A stretch of 64,000 nucleotides of DNA from the NCBI RefSeq assembly GCF_019175385.1, contig NC_083339.1:46095330-46159329 (forward strand), in the 5' to 3' direction. The notes beneath the pieces are model-generated. The model was given only the letters and a program-made list of their open reading frames with translations, was not told the origin of the DNA and searched no databases. The translations under genes and the position numbers were made by a program. Every line of letters starts with the position of its first letter. Positions within the stretch are counted from its first letter, which is position 1. This document shows positions 11,168 through 22,829 of the stretch, in pieces. Source of the stretch: Lycium barbarum. Taxonomy: Eukaryota > Streptophyta > Magnoliopsida > Solanales > Solanaceae.

Positions 11168-14100
11168 TGTTATATCCCACATTTTATACAATCGGATAAT
11201 TCAAGACAATCGCGGGAAGACAACAAGCAAGGCCACATTTTATTTTGTTTGGCACATGAGTTGTTTATGAAAAATCTAGAAGTGAAGATAACGAGAAAGG
11301 TCAAGAGCATAAAGGGAAGTTGCAATATGACTCTTGGGAATATGAAAGAAGATGAAGGGTAAATTTGGAATTCGGAAAAATTGTTTTCATGAATTACAAG
11401 AACTAGCCCAAAATATAATTGGGCTTGAATTTTTTTTTAAAAAAAATAGAGGCCCAACCGGCCATGGCATGGGATAGGCCCATGTGGGAATTTAATTTTC
11501 AAGAATAAAAGATGACAAGGTCATCTTTATCACATAATATTCAAGAAGCTTCAAGAAATTGAAAGAACAAGAAAGAGAAGGAGAAAAGTTGAAGGCCATT
11601 TCGGCCAAGGGTAAACCAACAAGAAAAGTTGACAAATATTCCTTCAAAAATCAATTTCTACTAATTAGAGGGTCCTTAACAAGGTGGAGTTGTTGTTGAA
11701 GCAAGAAAAATTCATAATCATACAAGTTGCCAAGTTGTAGTCAAGTGAGAAGTTGAAGAAGAAAGGTGAGTTTTAATCTTGTTTTATGTGTTATGAATGG
11801 TTTATACGTGTTGTAGTATACTAAAATGGATGAAATTCATGAAGGAAAGGAATATAGTATGTGGCCGTGCATGTGCATATATGTGTAAGAAACATGTTTT
11901 AATTATTTTGTCTAGTGTTTGGTTGTATTGTTGTGAATGTTATGTGAAAAATGGAAGTTGAATGATTTTGGAGAGATTGTAGTTGTGAAGGCATGATGAA
12001 GCCGTGTGTGTGCATGGTGTATGTGACCGTGTATATTGGTAAATTATGAACGGATAGTGAGTAAGTTTTATTTAGCATGTTGGTCGTTGTGTTGTGGAGA
12101 TTATATTACAAATGGAAGCCTAATGAGCTTAGTGGAATAATAGTAATTGGAAGCTTGTTTTGGAAGGTTATGTGAATTGAATGCTATGTTCTTGCATGTA
12201 TGAAATGTAATGATATTAGAATGGTGTTTTTGGAATATGTTATAAGATTGTTATTGTGTTCATTGGAGTCCGAAGGTTTTGAAGAAAGTAGTAAATCGAT
12301 ATCATGTATCTTGAATCAAATATGTGAATCGCTAGTGTGGTTGTTGAATTTATATTGATAGTTTGGCCGGGTTTGAATTCCCGGATTGTGATTGATGAGG
12401 ATTTGGCTATGTTGAATGTCGAGAATGGTGTATTTACAGAGGAAATGCTGCCGAAATTTCGGTAGCCAAGTGTTTCCTTAAGATTCTAACTCTAAGTATC
12501 CTAATAAGAGTTTTGGTAAACATGACCAAATTGCAGATTTTGACGAGATTGCAATGTGAATTTGGAGTAGCAAAAGAGCGGAAAGAGGTATGTAAGGCTT
12601 CACCCTTCTTTCTATGGCATGTCTTAGATGTAATAAGTCGGGTACGAGCCTCGGGGACAACCCTAGTCCCCGAAATCCGCACCTAAAGTTTTCCACTTTT
12701 TGTTCAATAGAATTGAACTAGAAAGTGTGCAAATGATGGAAAGACCTCTTAAACCCTTAGAACTTGCATAAGTGGGACCCGATTACCCTAGAACCCTCAC
12801 AAGTAATGACATGACACGTAACATATGTAAATCATATACGCCACCCCATCCGGCCCGAGGTGGGCCCGTTACTCTCAGATTTTCCTTACAGTCTTGCTTG
12901 ACTTACTTGAAGTGAATCCAAAGGGAACCTTTGATCCCGATTTCGTTACCCAATGATAAGTACTATGACTCCTCTAACGAGGGCACTTCCATGACGATAA
13001 TGATAACAATGATGTTAGATAAGAGGATATGCCTATGATACGTACTACCGGAACGACTCTATGACTAAGATGACTAAGCTAAGTATCTTATGTAAACATG
13101 AAGATGATAAACTAATTTTTGAATCCATTTATATTTCCTAGCTATGACTTTATTTTCTAAAGATTTCAATGTCTATGAACTGTCATCTATGATGCCCACG
13201 ATTTCATTCTACGTTTACTTTAATATTATTCTCCGTTGATAGTCTCACCTTAAAATACTCGTTCCTTCAAGGTGAGACAAAGCGATCACGAGTATTCTAT
13301 AATGTAATCGGAGGTTACCGACTTTATGTCACTCCGATAGACGTAACTTTCTTTGAACTCCCGTGCATGCTGGTTATATGATATAGGGATATGTGTATGG
13401 ACATGTATATGTATATAGGACAAGTATTTGTATATAAGACATGTATATGTATAATAGAGAAGTAAATGTACACGTATATGTATATGGGGAAAGGGGAAGG
13501 GCCACTGTTATATCACCACCTGATTCAGCTGGATTTCATCCTGGACGCGGGATGCCCGGCCGCGGGATGCCCGGAAGCGGGATGCCCGGACGCGGGATAT
13601 GGGAGAGTCGTACGCCGCGTTTGTATATATATGATGTATGATATATATGATATGATGTGTTGGGACACCGTTGGGGAGGGGGGTTGGGAGAGCCGATGTA
13701 TTCGGCGTCTGTAAATGTGAGTAAAAGATACCATTTACTGAATTGTACTATTTTCTGTATACGAGAATAAGGGACACCGTGTTCTGAAAAAGGGGCAATG
13801 CTATGACATGATACGCTATGCCAAGATATACTATGATATGAGATGCTACGACATGACGTGATACGACACGCTATGATAGAGCATCACATAATATGATAAA
13901 ATATGACACGATATAAATCCTATTTTCTGTGTCTACGAGAAAGAAATGTCTCAAAGAGAAAAGGACAAGCCTACATGATAGCCGGCCTGAAACGGAGGCC
14001 TTTCCACGTACAAGATACTTTCCTGCTCCATTATATATCCTATGACTCCATGATATTGTTAATCGTACTCTATGTTACTGTTTATATTATCTTTTATGCC

Positions 14101-14586
14101 TTACATACTCGGTACACTATTCGTACTGACGTCCCTTCTTGTGGACGCTGCGTTTCATGCCACGCAGGTCAGCAGACAGGTGGACGTGATCCTTAGAAGC
14201 TCTACCAGCCACACTTGACAGCGCTCCAGTTGTTTCGGAGCCTCACTCTAGCGGTACTATTTTGTGTATGTACATTCGGGCACGACAGTACTCGACCCTT
14301 GCTATGTATAAGTGTACTATTTCTAGAGGTTAGTAGACAGATATGCGCAGTCAGCTAAGTACAGTTAGATGTGTTGTATTTTGAAGTGTTCGCGTCCCGG
14401 TATAACGCGATAGCGGAAAGCTTACTACTTATGTTTAAGGTGACGCTGCTAATGTTAATGTTCAGAAAGGAAAAAAAATATGGCTCTGTTTACACGGCTT
14501 GCCATGAGGTAAAGGTAATATGATAGATAAGGGGTGCTCGGTACAAGTATCGGGTACTCGTCACGGCCCCTAGTCGGGTCGTGACA
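11168..14586 (+). repeat. 3' LTR of element B (3419 bp)
   Basis: Nearly identical to 5378-8768. It is slightly longer in part because a 15-base unit (CGCGGGATGCCCGGA type) is present about four times at 13544-13600 but only about twice in the 5' LTR. The exon-like block corresponds to 12440-12587. Confidence 0.9.
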
Positions 14587-14727
14587 CTAACCTTAAACTC
14601 ATCGAACCAACAATTGGAGAACGGCGCCATCTCCAACCACGTAATGTCTAAAATGGTGCCATCTCAATGCTCCAATGGGAACTATAATTTTAAGAAAACT
14701 AGCCAAAGGCAAGAGCTGATCCCCAAT
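14587..14727 (-). pseudogene. Integrase remnant, element H (fragment 2 of 3)
   Basis: Minus-strand words match the integrase stretch after the catalytic core (a LALAFG-type segment, then SHWSIEMAPF), with stops and frameshifts. It continues the frame lost at 5377 and is cut at 14727 by solo LTR S. The first five bases (CTAAC) are the right copy of the element B target duplication. Confidence 0.7.
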
Positions 14728-15435
14728 TGTCACGCCCTAAATCTGGAGGGCCGCGATTGGCACCTGGTGCCTACCTGGACCGGGCGAACCAACCTTTAAA
14801 CTTACATTTAGCTAAGAACGTGGATAAGCCTAAAGTGGCCACCTGCACTCAGAAAAATCCCAACACAGATATATACATATAATTCTCTGCGGTCTGGCCG
14901 CCTCCTCAAGAAACAAAACGTAACTGTATGCGGTCCGGCCGCCTCATGGAATATATGCGAAACTACTCAAACCACTATATGAGCCAAAACGGCTCTCATA
15001 AGTAACTATGCATCAAAGGATGGGCCACGGGGCCACAGACTGACTGACTGTACTGTACATGTGTCTACAAGACTCTAAAGAAGCATAACTGAGTCATGGG
15101 CAGGACAGGGCTCCGACTCACCCGTCGTCTATAAACACAAAAGAAAGACTCCACAGAGACCTAGAAACTCCGAACAAAAGGGAGCTCACCACCAGCGGAT
15201 GTTAAGTACTATCTACTGAGGAGTTCTATCAATCTGTCGATCTGTACCTGCAGGCATGAATGCAGTGTCCCAAGCAAAAGGGACGTCAGTACGAATAATG
15301 TATCGAGTATGTAAGGCAAGATAACAACTGAAATGAAATAACACGTTGTGCTCCGAATATCTCAAGAAAGCATCTGGAGGTACTCTACCTGGGTTGCCTC
15401 TCATCTGAGGCAAGATAACGTAATCTATAGATATA

Positions 15436-15660
15436 ACTCCGTGACTCAAAGGTCAAGCATAGATGACTCCATGACTCATAGGCCAGGTACAATCAACTCC
15501 ATGACCCGTAGGTCGGGTATAATCAACTCCATGACCCGTAGGTCAGGTATAATAAACTCCATAACCCTTAGGTTAGGTATGCACATCTCCGTGACCCGTC
15601 GGTCAGGAAACAACTCCATGACCCGTAGGCCAGTCGATAACTCCATGACTCGTAGGCTAG
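15436..15660. repeat. Tandem repeat of about 30 bp in solo LTR S
   Basis: About eight diverged copies of a unit containing CTCCATGACCCGTAGGTC. The repetition reads through as open frames on both strands; these are not genes. Confidence 0.85.
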
Positions 15661-16545
15661 GCGTATACATATAATGAAAACTCGAAGGCAACATAAAAGC
15701 CTATAAACAACATATACACTGGATATACCTTCTATCATTCTATCATCTTATATAACTTGACTATTCTTATACCCGTCCTTAACTTAAGAGTGTTATCGCA
15801 ATAGGGTTATGGTAACCCAAGTATAATCTTCATGAATAGCACATCTTGGTGCGAATAGTCAAAGGTGGCTCGATAGTAGAAATCATGCCAATGAAAAGAA
15901 GGGATAGCCTTAACATACTTGGAATCTTGCTTCTAGACTTTCCCACTTACTTCTTGTCTTGCAGGATAAATAAGATCTTTCACAGTCTCGTAATCTACAT
16001 ATAAACCCATTCATACTGTTGTTAGGCTTATCGTCATATGCTTGTCCTAAGCCTTATAATGAAATCCCTTTAGAATCTGCCGAAATTCAGGCAGCATCTC
16101 CCCTGTTCATATGCCTAGCCCGAAATTACAATTCAGTAACCAACAACAACAACAACAACAAGACCAACATCAACCCTGTTATTCTCAATACCAAATACTC
16201 CATAAAATCTCCCATATATATATTTATCTACCTCGCCACCAATAGAATTATTATATAGCTATTTAACGATTCTATCTCCGTAAATAAACCAAAATTAACA
16301 TTAATAATAGGAGATTCATACCTTAATCCTGATAATATCGCTATATCTTCACGTTTTTCACCTTAAAATCAAACCACACGCGTCGCCATACGATTCTACA
16401 CTCGTAACTATACATTGCCTGGACCGGACTTCAAGAATTATAGTTGATTTAGGCTTGAAATTTGAGTTTAGGAGTTGGAGAACTTTCTACAGGATTTTAG
16501 AGTAGTGTGGAAGAGGTGTTGGCTGAAAAACAAAGGGTCAAGTCC

Positions 16546-16553
16546 CTTTTATA
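16546..16553 (-). promoter_or_regulatory. Candidate TATA box of LTR S
   Basis: The minus strand reads CCAATATAAAAGGG. The region immediately upstream in that orientation (plus 16570-16626) carries three copies of TGCTACAG-type words. Promoter function is inferred. Confidence 0.5.
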
Positions 16554-17026
16554 TTGGTTCAAATTCGGGTCGGGTCACTGAGCAGTGCTGTAGCAGGTCG
16601 GGTACTGTAGCAGTTACTGTAGCACGTGTTTCTGTTCTATTAGCCGACTTGTAATATCCATAATTCTCTACTCTGATGTCCTATCGACGAGCGGTTTGTT
16701 GCATTAGAAACTAGACTCGACGAACTTCTTTTTAGGCTTGTGTTTCACCTCAAAACTCCTCGTAATCTATAAGATATTCCTTCCCCAATTTGGACCAGAA
16801 TTATCGTACGAAACCTTGCCCATCTTTTCTCCAAAGTCATGCTACTCAACTTCTTCTACTCATTTCCTTATACGATCTTCCGGTATTCCTTATATACATC
16901 CTTTAATCATAAAATATACTTAATAATGCTTCGCTTCATATATTCCAAAGTTATTTTACTTAGCCACAGCTCGACATACTTACGCTTAAATTAAAAAGGG
17001 TTTCTTTAGCAGTACGGGGTGTAACA

Positions 17027-17072
17027 CCAATAACTACCAAGGTCAATCATACAAGCCCACAACATATACTCA
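17027..17072 (-). pseudogene. Integrase remnant, element H (fragment 3 of 3)
   Basis: These 46 bases continue the H integrase after the solo LTR. They match the equivalent stretch in element G at about 37020-37062 (ACAAGCCCACAACATAT against GCAAGCCCATAATATAT). The fragment is cut at 17073 by the LTR of element G. Confidence 0.65.
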
Positions 17073-17190
17073 TGTCACGACAGATTTCGTGAGTCATGAG
17101 GGCACTACCACTATCCCCCCCGGTGGGCGAACCCTTCCCCAAATAACATTCACTTAGAAGAAAGAAATGCGGAAGTAAAGCCAAATTATA

Positions 17191-17192
<2 letters not shown>

Positions 17193-17236
<44 letters not shown>
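17193..17236. repeat. (TA)n microsatellite
   Basis: An uninterrupted TA dinucleotide run inside the G LTR. Confidence 0.98.
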
Positions 17237-17237
<1 letters not shown>

Positions 17238-17814
17238 GTGCGGAAGTACTAAAATGACAACAACCCCAAAACTAGGTCTGAACTCGTACAAGAGCTTCTA
17301 CTGCTAATACATCTGAATTACTGGGATACAAGTTTAAACATATATAAATAGAAACTGTCTGTGGAATCAAGAATAGACAGATAATCAAAGGAAGGGATCT
17401 AGGGCTGCAGATTCGGCAAGTGGCTCACCCTATGATCTCCTGATAGAAGGCCTCCGATCAATCTAGAGGTCATAAACTGGATCCTAGATAAAACTCTGCA
17501 CTCAACAAAAAGTGCAGCAAGAGTATTATGAGTACAACACTAGTACTTGAAGGTATCATAGGCCGACAACAATTAGATAACGCATATAATAGGAAGAAAT
17601 CGACAAGTAGAGCAGACAAGGCAATCAAGTACAGTCACGAATGCATATTTAAGTATAAGTTTAGATTTAGTATATAAAATGCCAAGTAAGTAGTCATGAT
17701 AAATGAATGAATTTCATGCAATGCAATGTAGTGCCATCAACTCTCCACTGTCGTACACACATGCTATGGGCTATGGCTGGAATTCATGACCCATGGGGGA
17801 CCCGGGAAGTCCAT

Positions 17815-17975
17815 GTACCAATTTGCCACATAGGCTACCATTGTTACTAATTGTCGCACAAGCTATCGTTCTTTCAATTTGCCACATAGACTATCATTTT
17901 TATCAATTGTCACATAGGCTATCATTTGTTTAGTTGCCACACAGGCTATCATTCTTATCAATTGCCACAAAAGTT
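17815..17975. repeat. Tandem repeat of about 33 bp in LTR G
   Basis: About five copies of a unit with TTGCCACATAGGCTATCATT, drifting between copies. Confidence 0.8.
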
Positions 17976-18846
17976 AACATCACTTTCTCACCATCGAAAC
18001 CAATCATGTGTGTAAATGGATTGTATGTCAATGCATAGGATCAAATACAAACAACATTAAAAATCATAGAACCAATAGATGTTTGTCATGAATACTAAAC
18101 ACAACTTAAGTTGTTAATATTATCCTTCCCTTTTCATGTGATAACTCAGATATCAAGCAACAAGGTAAATCAATCAACAATCACAACATATTAGCAAACA
18201 TGGCGATAAGCCCACATAACAACATCCATACCAAGCCAGTGGATTCATCAGCACAACCATGCCCGAAGGCCTATCATGCTTTCCCCGTAAATATCTATCA
18301 TCGACATACGATTCTCTAATCCGAGTCTAACAAAGGTAAGTCGTAACCTACCTCGAAGGCCGAGTGAGAGTCACGAACAATCAAGCCAATGCCTTCCCTT
18401 TGCAGAGAGTCTCTGAATGATCTAACTCTATCAAAATCGACCTCAAAAAGTGACCCCAGGCCCATAAGGGAAATATTGGAATTTTAATAGAAAAATAGTT
18501 TACCCAAAGCCTTACTAGTCTAAATCCTGTAGACCCATTTAAAAAGCCATCAAATTGATATTTAATTTAAAGAAAATCCCTCTTAGGATTTAGGGCTAGA
18601 ACCCCCAATTTCACAACCCAACATAATTACAAGGTTAAATAAAGGATTAGACTAGTGGAAAATATAAATTTAAAGCTTAGAATCTTACCCCCCCCCCCTC
18701 CCCCAAGGAGAATTGAAGCCTAATAACTTGAAATCGCCTCCACAAGAACTCTCAACCCAAGATATGAAATTATGAAATCTAGGTTCATTTTTCGAAATAA
18801 AATGGTTTTCTGCTCTTTGCTAATTCCGCTTCTGCGGACCTTTCCT

Positions 18847-18870
18847 CGCAGGTGCAGGCTCGCACCTGCG
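18847..18870. promoter_or_regulatory. GC-rich inverted repeat in LTR G
   Basis: CGCAGGTGC (18847-18855) and GCACCTGCG (18862-18870) are perfect inverted copies six bases apart. Variants of the word recur to about 19025 (TGCAGATGCGG, ACAGGTGCGG). This matches the upstream-of-promoter word clusters of E, F and H. Confidence 0.6.
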
Positions 18871-19416
18871 GAGAAAAGGCTGCAGATGCGGTCGTCACTT
18901 AACGGCCAAATGAACAGGTGCGGGAAAGAGTCCACAAATGAGGCTCTCCCCAAACCCAGCATTTCTCAGACCTGTGGACCAAACCCCCAAAAGGAGGGCC
19001 TGTAGGTGTGGTCCGTTACTCGTAGGTATAGTTACATAAGCACCCAAAAATTTTGGTTTTCGCTAAGTTCGTTCCAACACTCGAAACTCATTCGGAACCC
19101 CACGAACACAAACCAAACATGCTAACTCATCAGAAATTACACTACGAACTAGCTCACGCACTCAGATTTCCTAAAAGCGGTCACCTTGACTCGGTGTCGA
19201 CCCAAGTCAACTCCAACCAACCAAAATCAACCTTTCCAACCAATGACCCAAAACCTAAATTAACACCTCGGGACTTGAACCAAAGGCTCAACTAAGTCAA
19301 AAATCATCTTCCCGACTCAACAAAACTATCAGAATTTGATTCTGAACGCAATTTCCTAAAAGCCAACTATTGGTCAACTCGCTTTTACTTATTCAACTTA
19401 GAAAACACTAGAATCC

Positions 19417-19626
19417 TCAAAACCAACAAAAATTCATCCGATAGATTTGGGCACATCTACTATGCATATCCGCCCCGGTCTCCCATTTAGCCTCCTCAAC
19501 TTGACAGTGCTTCCGTTGCACCTTTACTAAAGCTATCTCCTTTGACCTCAACTTCCTAACTTGCCTATCCAAAATTGCTACCAGCTCTTCTTCAAAAGAT
19601 ATATTCTGATAAAATAGCACTGAGCC
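19417..19626 (-). pseudogene. Chromodomain remnant, 3' end of element G pol
   Basis: The minus strand encodes FEEELVAILDRQVRKLRSKE and a following KWETGADMHSR segment. This is the C-terminal chromodomain of a chromovirus integrase, the part thought to steer integration to particular chromatin. At its 5' side pol is broken at 19626 by element C (target GAGCC) and resumes at 36532. No stop is seen within this fragment, but the gene is split by two insertions. Confidence 0.85.
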
Positions 19627-22600
19627 TGTTATAGCCCGCATTTTGTACGTTCGGATAATTCAAGGTAATTGTGAGAAGTTAAGGGCAAGACCATTTTCAA
19701 AAAAAAATATTTTGTTGCCCCAAGTTGTTATGAATAATATTTATGAATATTATTAATATGGAAATATTGAGAAAGACTAAGGGTAAAAAGGGAAATTCGC
19801 AAAATGGTTTATGGTAATATTGTGGAAAGGCTAGGGGCAAAATAGGAATTTCACAAAAATTGTCTTGAAGATTCTAGACCAAGCCAAGGCTTGGCCGTGT
19901 GATGTGTGTGTGTATGTGTGTATGTGTGAGTCCCACTCTTTTATGGTCATGTGATTATATATATATGGGTCAAAGCTTGCATACCAAGACTTAATTATTC
20001 ATCATATTTTAAGAAGTTTCAAGAAAAAGGGAGAAGACCCATGTGTCAATAATTTTTATTTGAGGGACTTAAAAATAAATAAGGATAAATGGTGGAAAAA
20101 GAAGGATAAATAAGACATATTTCTCATCTTCCACCCCTTAGAAAATTCAAGAACTTTGGAGAGGAGACAAGAGAGGCCATTCGGCCATGGCCTTGGCCGA
20201 GCACCTCCATGGAGAAATTAACCAAGAAAAATTATTTTCTTTTAGCTTTTCTACTAATTGGAAGGTCCTTAACAACATGGAATTGTTGTTGGAGAAAGCC
20301 AAGAATCCATTTGGGTGATTTGCAAACCTTAGTCAAGTGAGAAGACAAGTGGAGAAAGGTAAGATTTAATCTCCTTTCCTATGTGTTAGAGATGATTTGT
20401 GAATGTTGTGGTATGTAGAAATGGATGAAATTCATGAAATATGTGTGTGTAGGGAGGTGGTCGTGTGAGTGGTCATTTGTGTAGAAATGATGAATTAATT
20501 TTACTTAGTATATTGTTTGTTATAGTTGTGGATTCCATGATGTAAAATGAGAATTTAACGGCTTGAAATGAAGTTGTAATCGTTTGTGGATTATGGAAGA
20601 AATTAATGTGATATTAGTATGGTTCCTTATGATTATAAGAGTGAATGATATTGCTAAAGTATAGATTGTTGATGTAGTCTATGAATTTGGAAGAAAGGAA
20701 ATGTGTTGTAATTGTTCTTATTGAATTTGGAGGAATTCGGGTAGTGTATGTGTTGGTTGAGCCGTTTGAAATGTTGTGCGGGTTGTTGAAGTGCTCTTGC
20801 ATATTGTTGAATGGTTTCGGATTAGTGTTTGAATATGTGAACAAGTATGAATTAAATGTAAAGAAAATGTTATTAAATTATGTAGAGGAGCTACTAATGT
20901 TGGAGTGTGTTTTGAATTAATTGTTGAAGTTGGAAGATATGATTGTTGGTATTGTTATTGATAATTTGGCCGAGTTGTATTCTCGGGTTTGTTGTTGTTA
21001 AATTGGCTGAGTCAGAATCTCGGGGATGTTGTATTTACAGGGGAAATGCTGCCGAAATTTCGGTAGAATATAAATGAATTCATTTGAAAGACTAAGACGA
21101 GTATATGTCGATGAATCTAATGATTATGTCAATTCCCTTGAATGTAGATTAGCAAGTTTGGGCGAATAAGCGTAGCTAATAAGGTGTGGCACAGGTATGT
21201 AAGGCTTACCCTTTCTTTCTGTGGCATGTCCTAGAGCCAAGTAAGGTATGATGTTGATATGCACATTGGGGTTACTCTATTCTGTGATTCCGAGCTCGTT
21301 TATGATTCATATGCACTTTTGATATGTTCTTAAAAAAGTTCTGTATGAATTAATGTGTTCGACTTTTGAAAACAGTCTGCTATGTTTTGATACGTATGTA
21401 TGGTTCCAAAAGACCTATTTGATTTGATCCATAATGAGATTCGAAAAGCTACTGATATGACTATTGTTTTGATTCTCCAAAGAAAGCTTCTGAAGCGTTC
21501 AAAGAGTTTTTGTTCCTAAAAGAATTCCGTAAGTATCAATGTTCCTAACTTTGGTATATGGTCTTGGATCGGTTTGATATATGACTATGATCCCTATGGC
21601 TCTTGATGTGCTTATGATGTTTGATATGTTTCTGAGTGGCATTCGAATGATATTTGGTATTGCAAAAGTCCTGATTTTCAAATAATAGTTCGTTTGATTA
21701 TTCCATCGAGTTTTTGATATAATTTGATATGTATACAAGGTCCCAAAAGCTCCCTTTGATTTGATCCATAACGATATCCGAAAGGTACTTGACATGATCA
21801 TGGCTTTGATTTTCCAAAAATGGCTTCTGAAACGTTCGTAGAACGTTCTGTACTTTAAACGCTCATAACTTTTGCATACTAAGTCGGATTGACCCGAAAC
21901 TCGTTTCTGAGCCTTCAGATGTCAGTGAGTGTACGTATCTATCCAGCCTAGATATGTGTGCATATGGTTTCTCACTGCTCTGTTCGTGCAAGCCTCAGTA
22001 TGTTCTTCACTGGGCCCCGGGCCAGGTTCTGTTATCGTGCATCTTCCTCTGCATTGTTCACTGCGTCCCTCTCCCTTGCGGGCCAGGTTCTGTTATATGT
22101 ATGTCTGTATATGATGATATGGGGATGGCGGCCAGAATGGCATATGATGAATCTGTTCACCGCGTTCCGCAATAGAGGGCCGGGATCTGTTATCTGCATA
22201 TATGGTATATGATTCTGACATGCATTGATAATTCTGTTCACCGCGTCCCTCACTAAAGGGCCATGTTCTGTTACATGCATATATGATACATGATTTTGGC
22301 ATATGATGACTTTATCCACCGCGTCCCCTAGAGGGCCGGGTTCTGTTATATGCAAACTTGATATATGATCCGATCCACCGCGTCCCCTAAAGGGCCGGGA
22401 TCTGTTATATGATTTTGTTCACCGCGTCCCTCACTAAAGGGCTGAGATCTGTCTTACGCATATACGATATATGATATCTGACATGTATGATCTGTGTCTG
22501 GAAGCCAAACATTTTTTCTGACATATGACATATGCATACACGATTTATGATTGGAAAATAAGCGCTTTGGTAATCTGAATAATGTACTCACTTTTGTACT

Positions 22601-22829
22601 GTCTGTTTCGATTACGGTTCTGATTTCTGTATTTCATGCTTTACATACTCAGTACATAATCCGTACTGACCCCCTTTCTTCGGGGGCTGCGTTTCATGCC
22701 GCGCAGGTACACCCAGATGAGCTAAAGCTATTATAGAAGATGTTCCAACGGAGTTGGCAAACTCCATTTGCTCCTGGAGTGTTGCCGTGTCAGAGTTCGT
22801 ATGATATGCTTTCTGGATTCATGTTAGAG
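19627..22829 (+). repeat. 5' LTR of element C, 3' end deleted
   Basis: Aligns with 24192-26663 plus 35557-36252 and then stops within ATGTTAGAG. TATA run at 19957-19966, AAAG/GTAAGA at 20358/20359, TTTACAG before 21041, CTGCCGAAATTTCGGTAG at 21049-21066, ACAG/GTATGT at 21194/21195, twin hairpins at 22649-22686, GCAG at 22706. Confidence 0.88.
22016..22460 (+). repeat. Tandem GGGCC-containing repeat in LTR C
   Basis: About seven units of 47 to 97 bp, each with GGGCC(G/A)GG(A/T)TCTGTTAT followed by ACCGCGTCCC. The same array is present in the other LTR, split by element D (26520-26663 and 35557-35860). Related words occur in LTR family A near 358-430. Confidence 0.85.

Larger units (their letters stand above)
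5378..14586 (+). mobile_element. Element B: LTR retrotransposon carrying gag only
   Basis: Two LTRs (5378-8768 and 11168-14586) share start TGTTATATCCCAC, end GTCGTGACA and nearly all of their sequence. The flanking five bases are CTATC and CTAAC, a target duplication with one change. On both sides the host is the minus-strand integrase of element H. The 2.4-kb internal part has a tRNA-Met primer site, the conserved leader, a decayed gag and about 780 bases of non-coding tail, but no protease, RT, RNase H or integrase. It must have depended on another element for enzymes. Confidence 0.92.
14728..17026 (-). mobile_element. Solo LTR S (2299 bp) with target duplication CCAAT
   Basis: On the minus strand it begins TGTTACACCCCGTACTG at 17026 and ends at 14728 (plus strand TGTCACGCCC). 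CCAAT lies immediately on both sides (14723-14727 and 17027-17031), and integrase sequence of H continues across, so this is a solo LTR left by recombination between two LTRs. It has a minus TATA box at 16546-16553, preceded by three TGCTACAG(T/C)A words, and a conserved block with hairpin GTCCC/GGGAC (15267-15284). Confidence 0.92.
17073..19416 (-). mobile_element. 3' LTR of element G (minus strand; 5' boundary not resolved)
   Basis: The plus-strand start TGTCACGACAGA is the LTR 3' end. The right boundary should show a TGTTA-type start next to the end of pol near 19420 but I cannot find one, so the exact limit is uncertain and a deletion is possible. The LTR contains a 33-bp tandem repeat (about 17815-17975), a (TA)n tract, and a cluster of GC-rich inverted words around 18830-19030. 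Confidence 0.7.

Noticed and set aside
15436..15660. Regular repeats that might suggest a CRISPR-like array
   Set aside because: Units are contiguous and drifting, without unique spacers, in plant LTR DNA.
15348..15694. Repetitive open frames on both strands with SMTRRSG-type periodicity, looking like a repeat protein
   Set aside because: The DNA is a 30-bp tandem repeat in solo LTR S; the frames are open on both strands and have no start context or homologue.
20614..20920. Matching open frames in both LTRs of C (also 25123-25429)
   Set aside because: They are repeated only because LTRs are duplicated, and opposite-strand frames overlap; nothing supports a protein.
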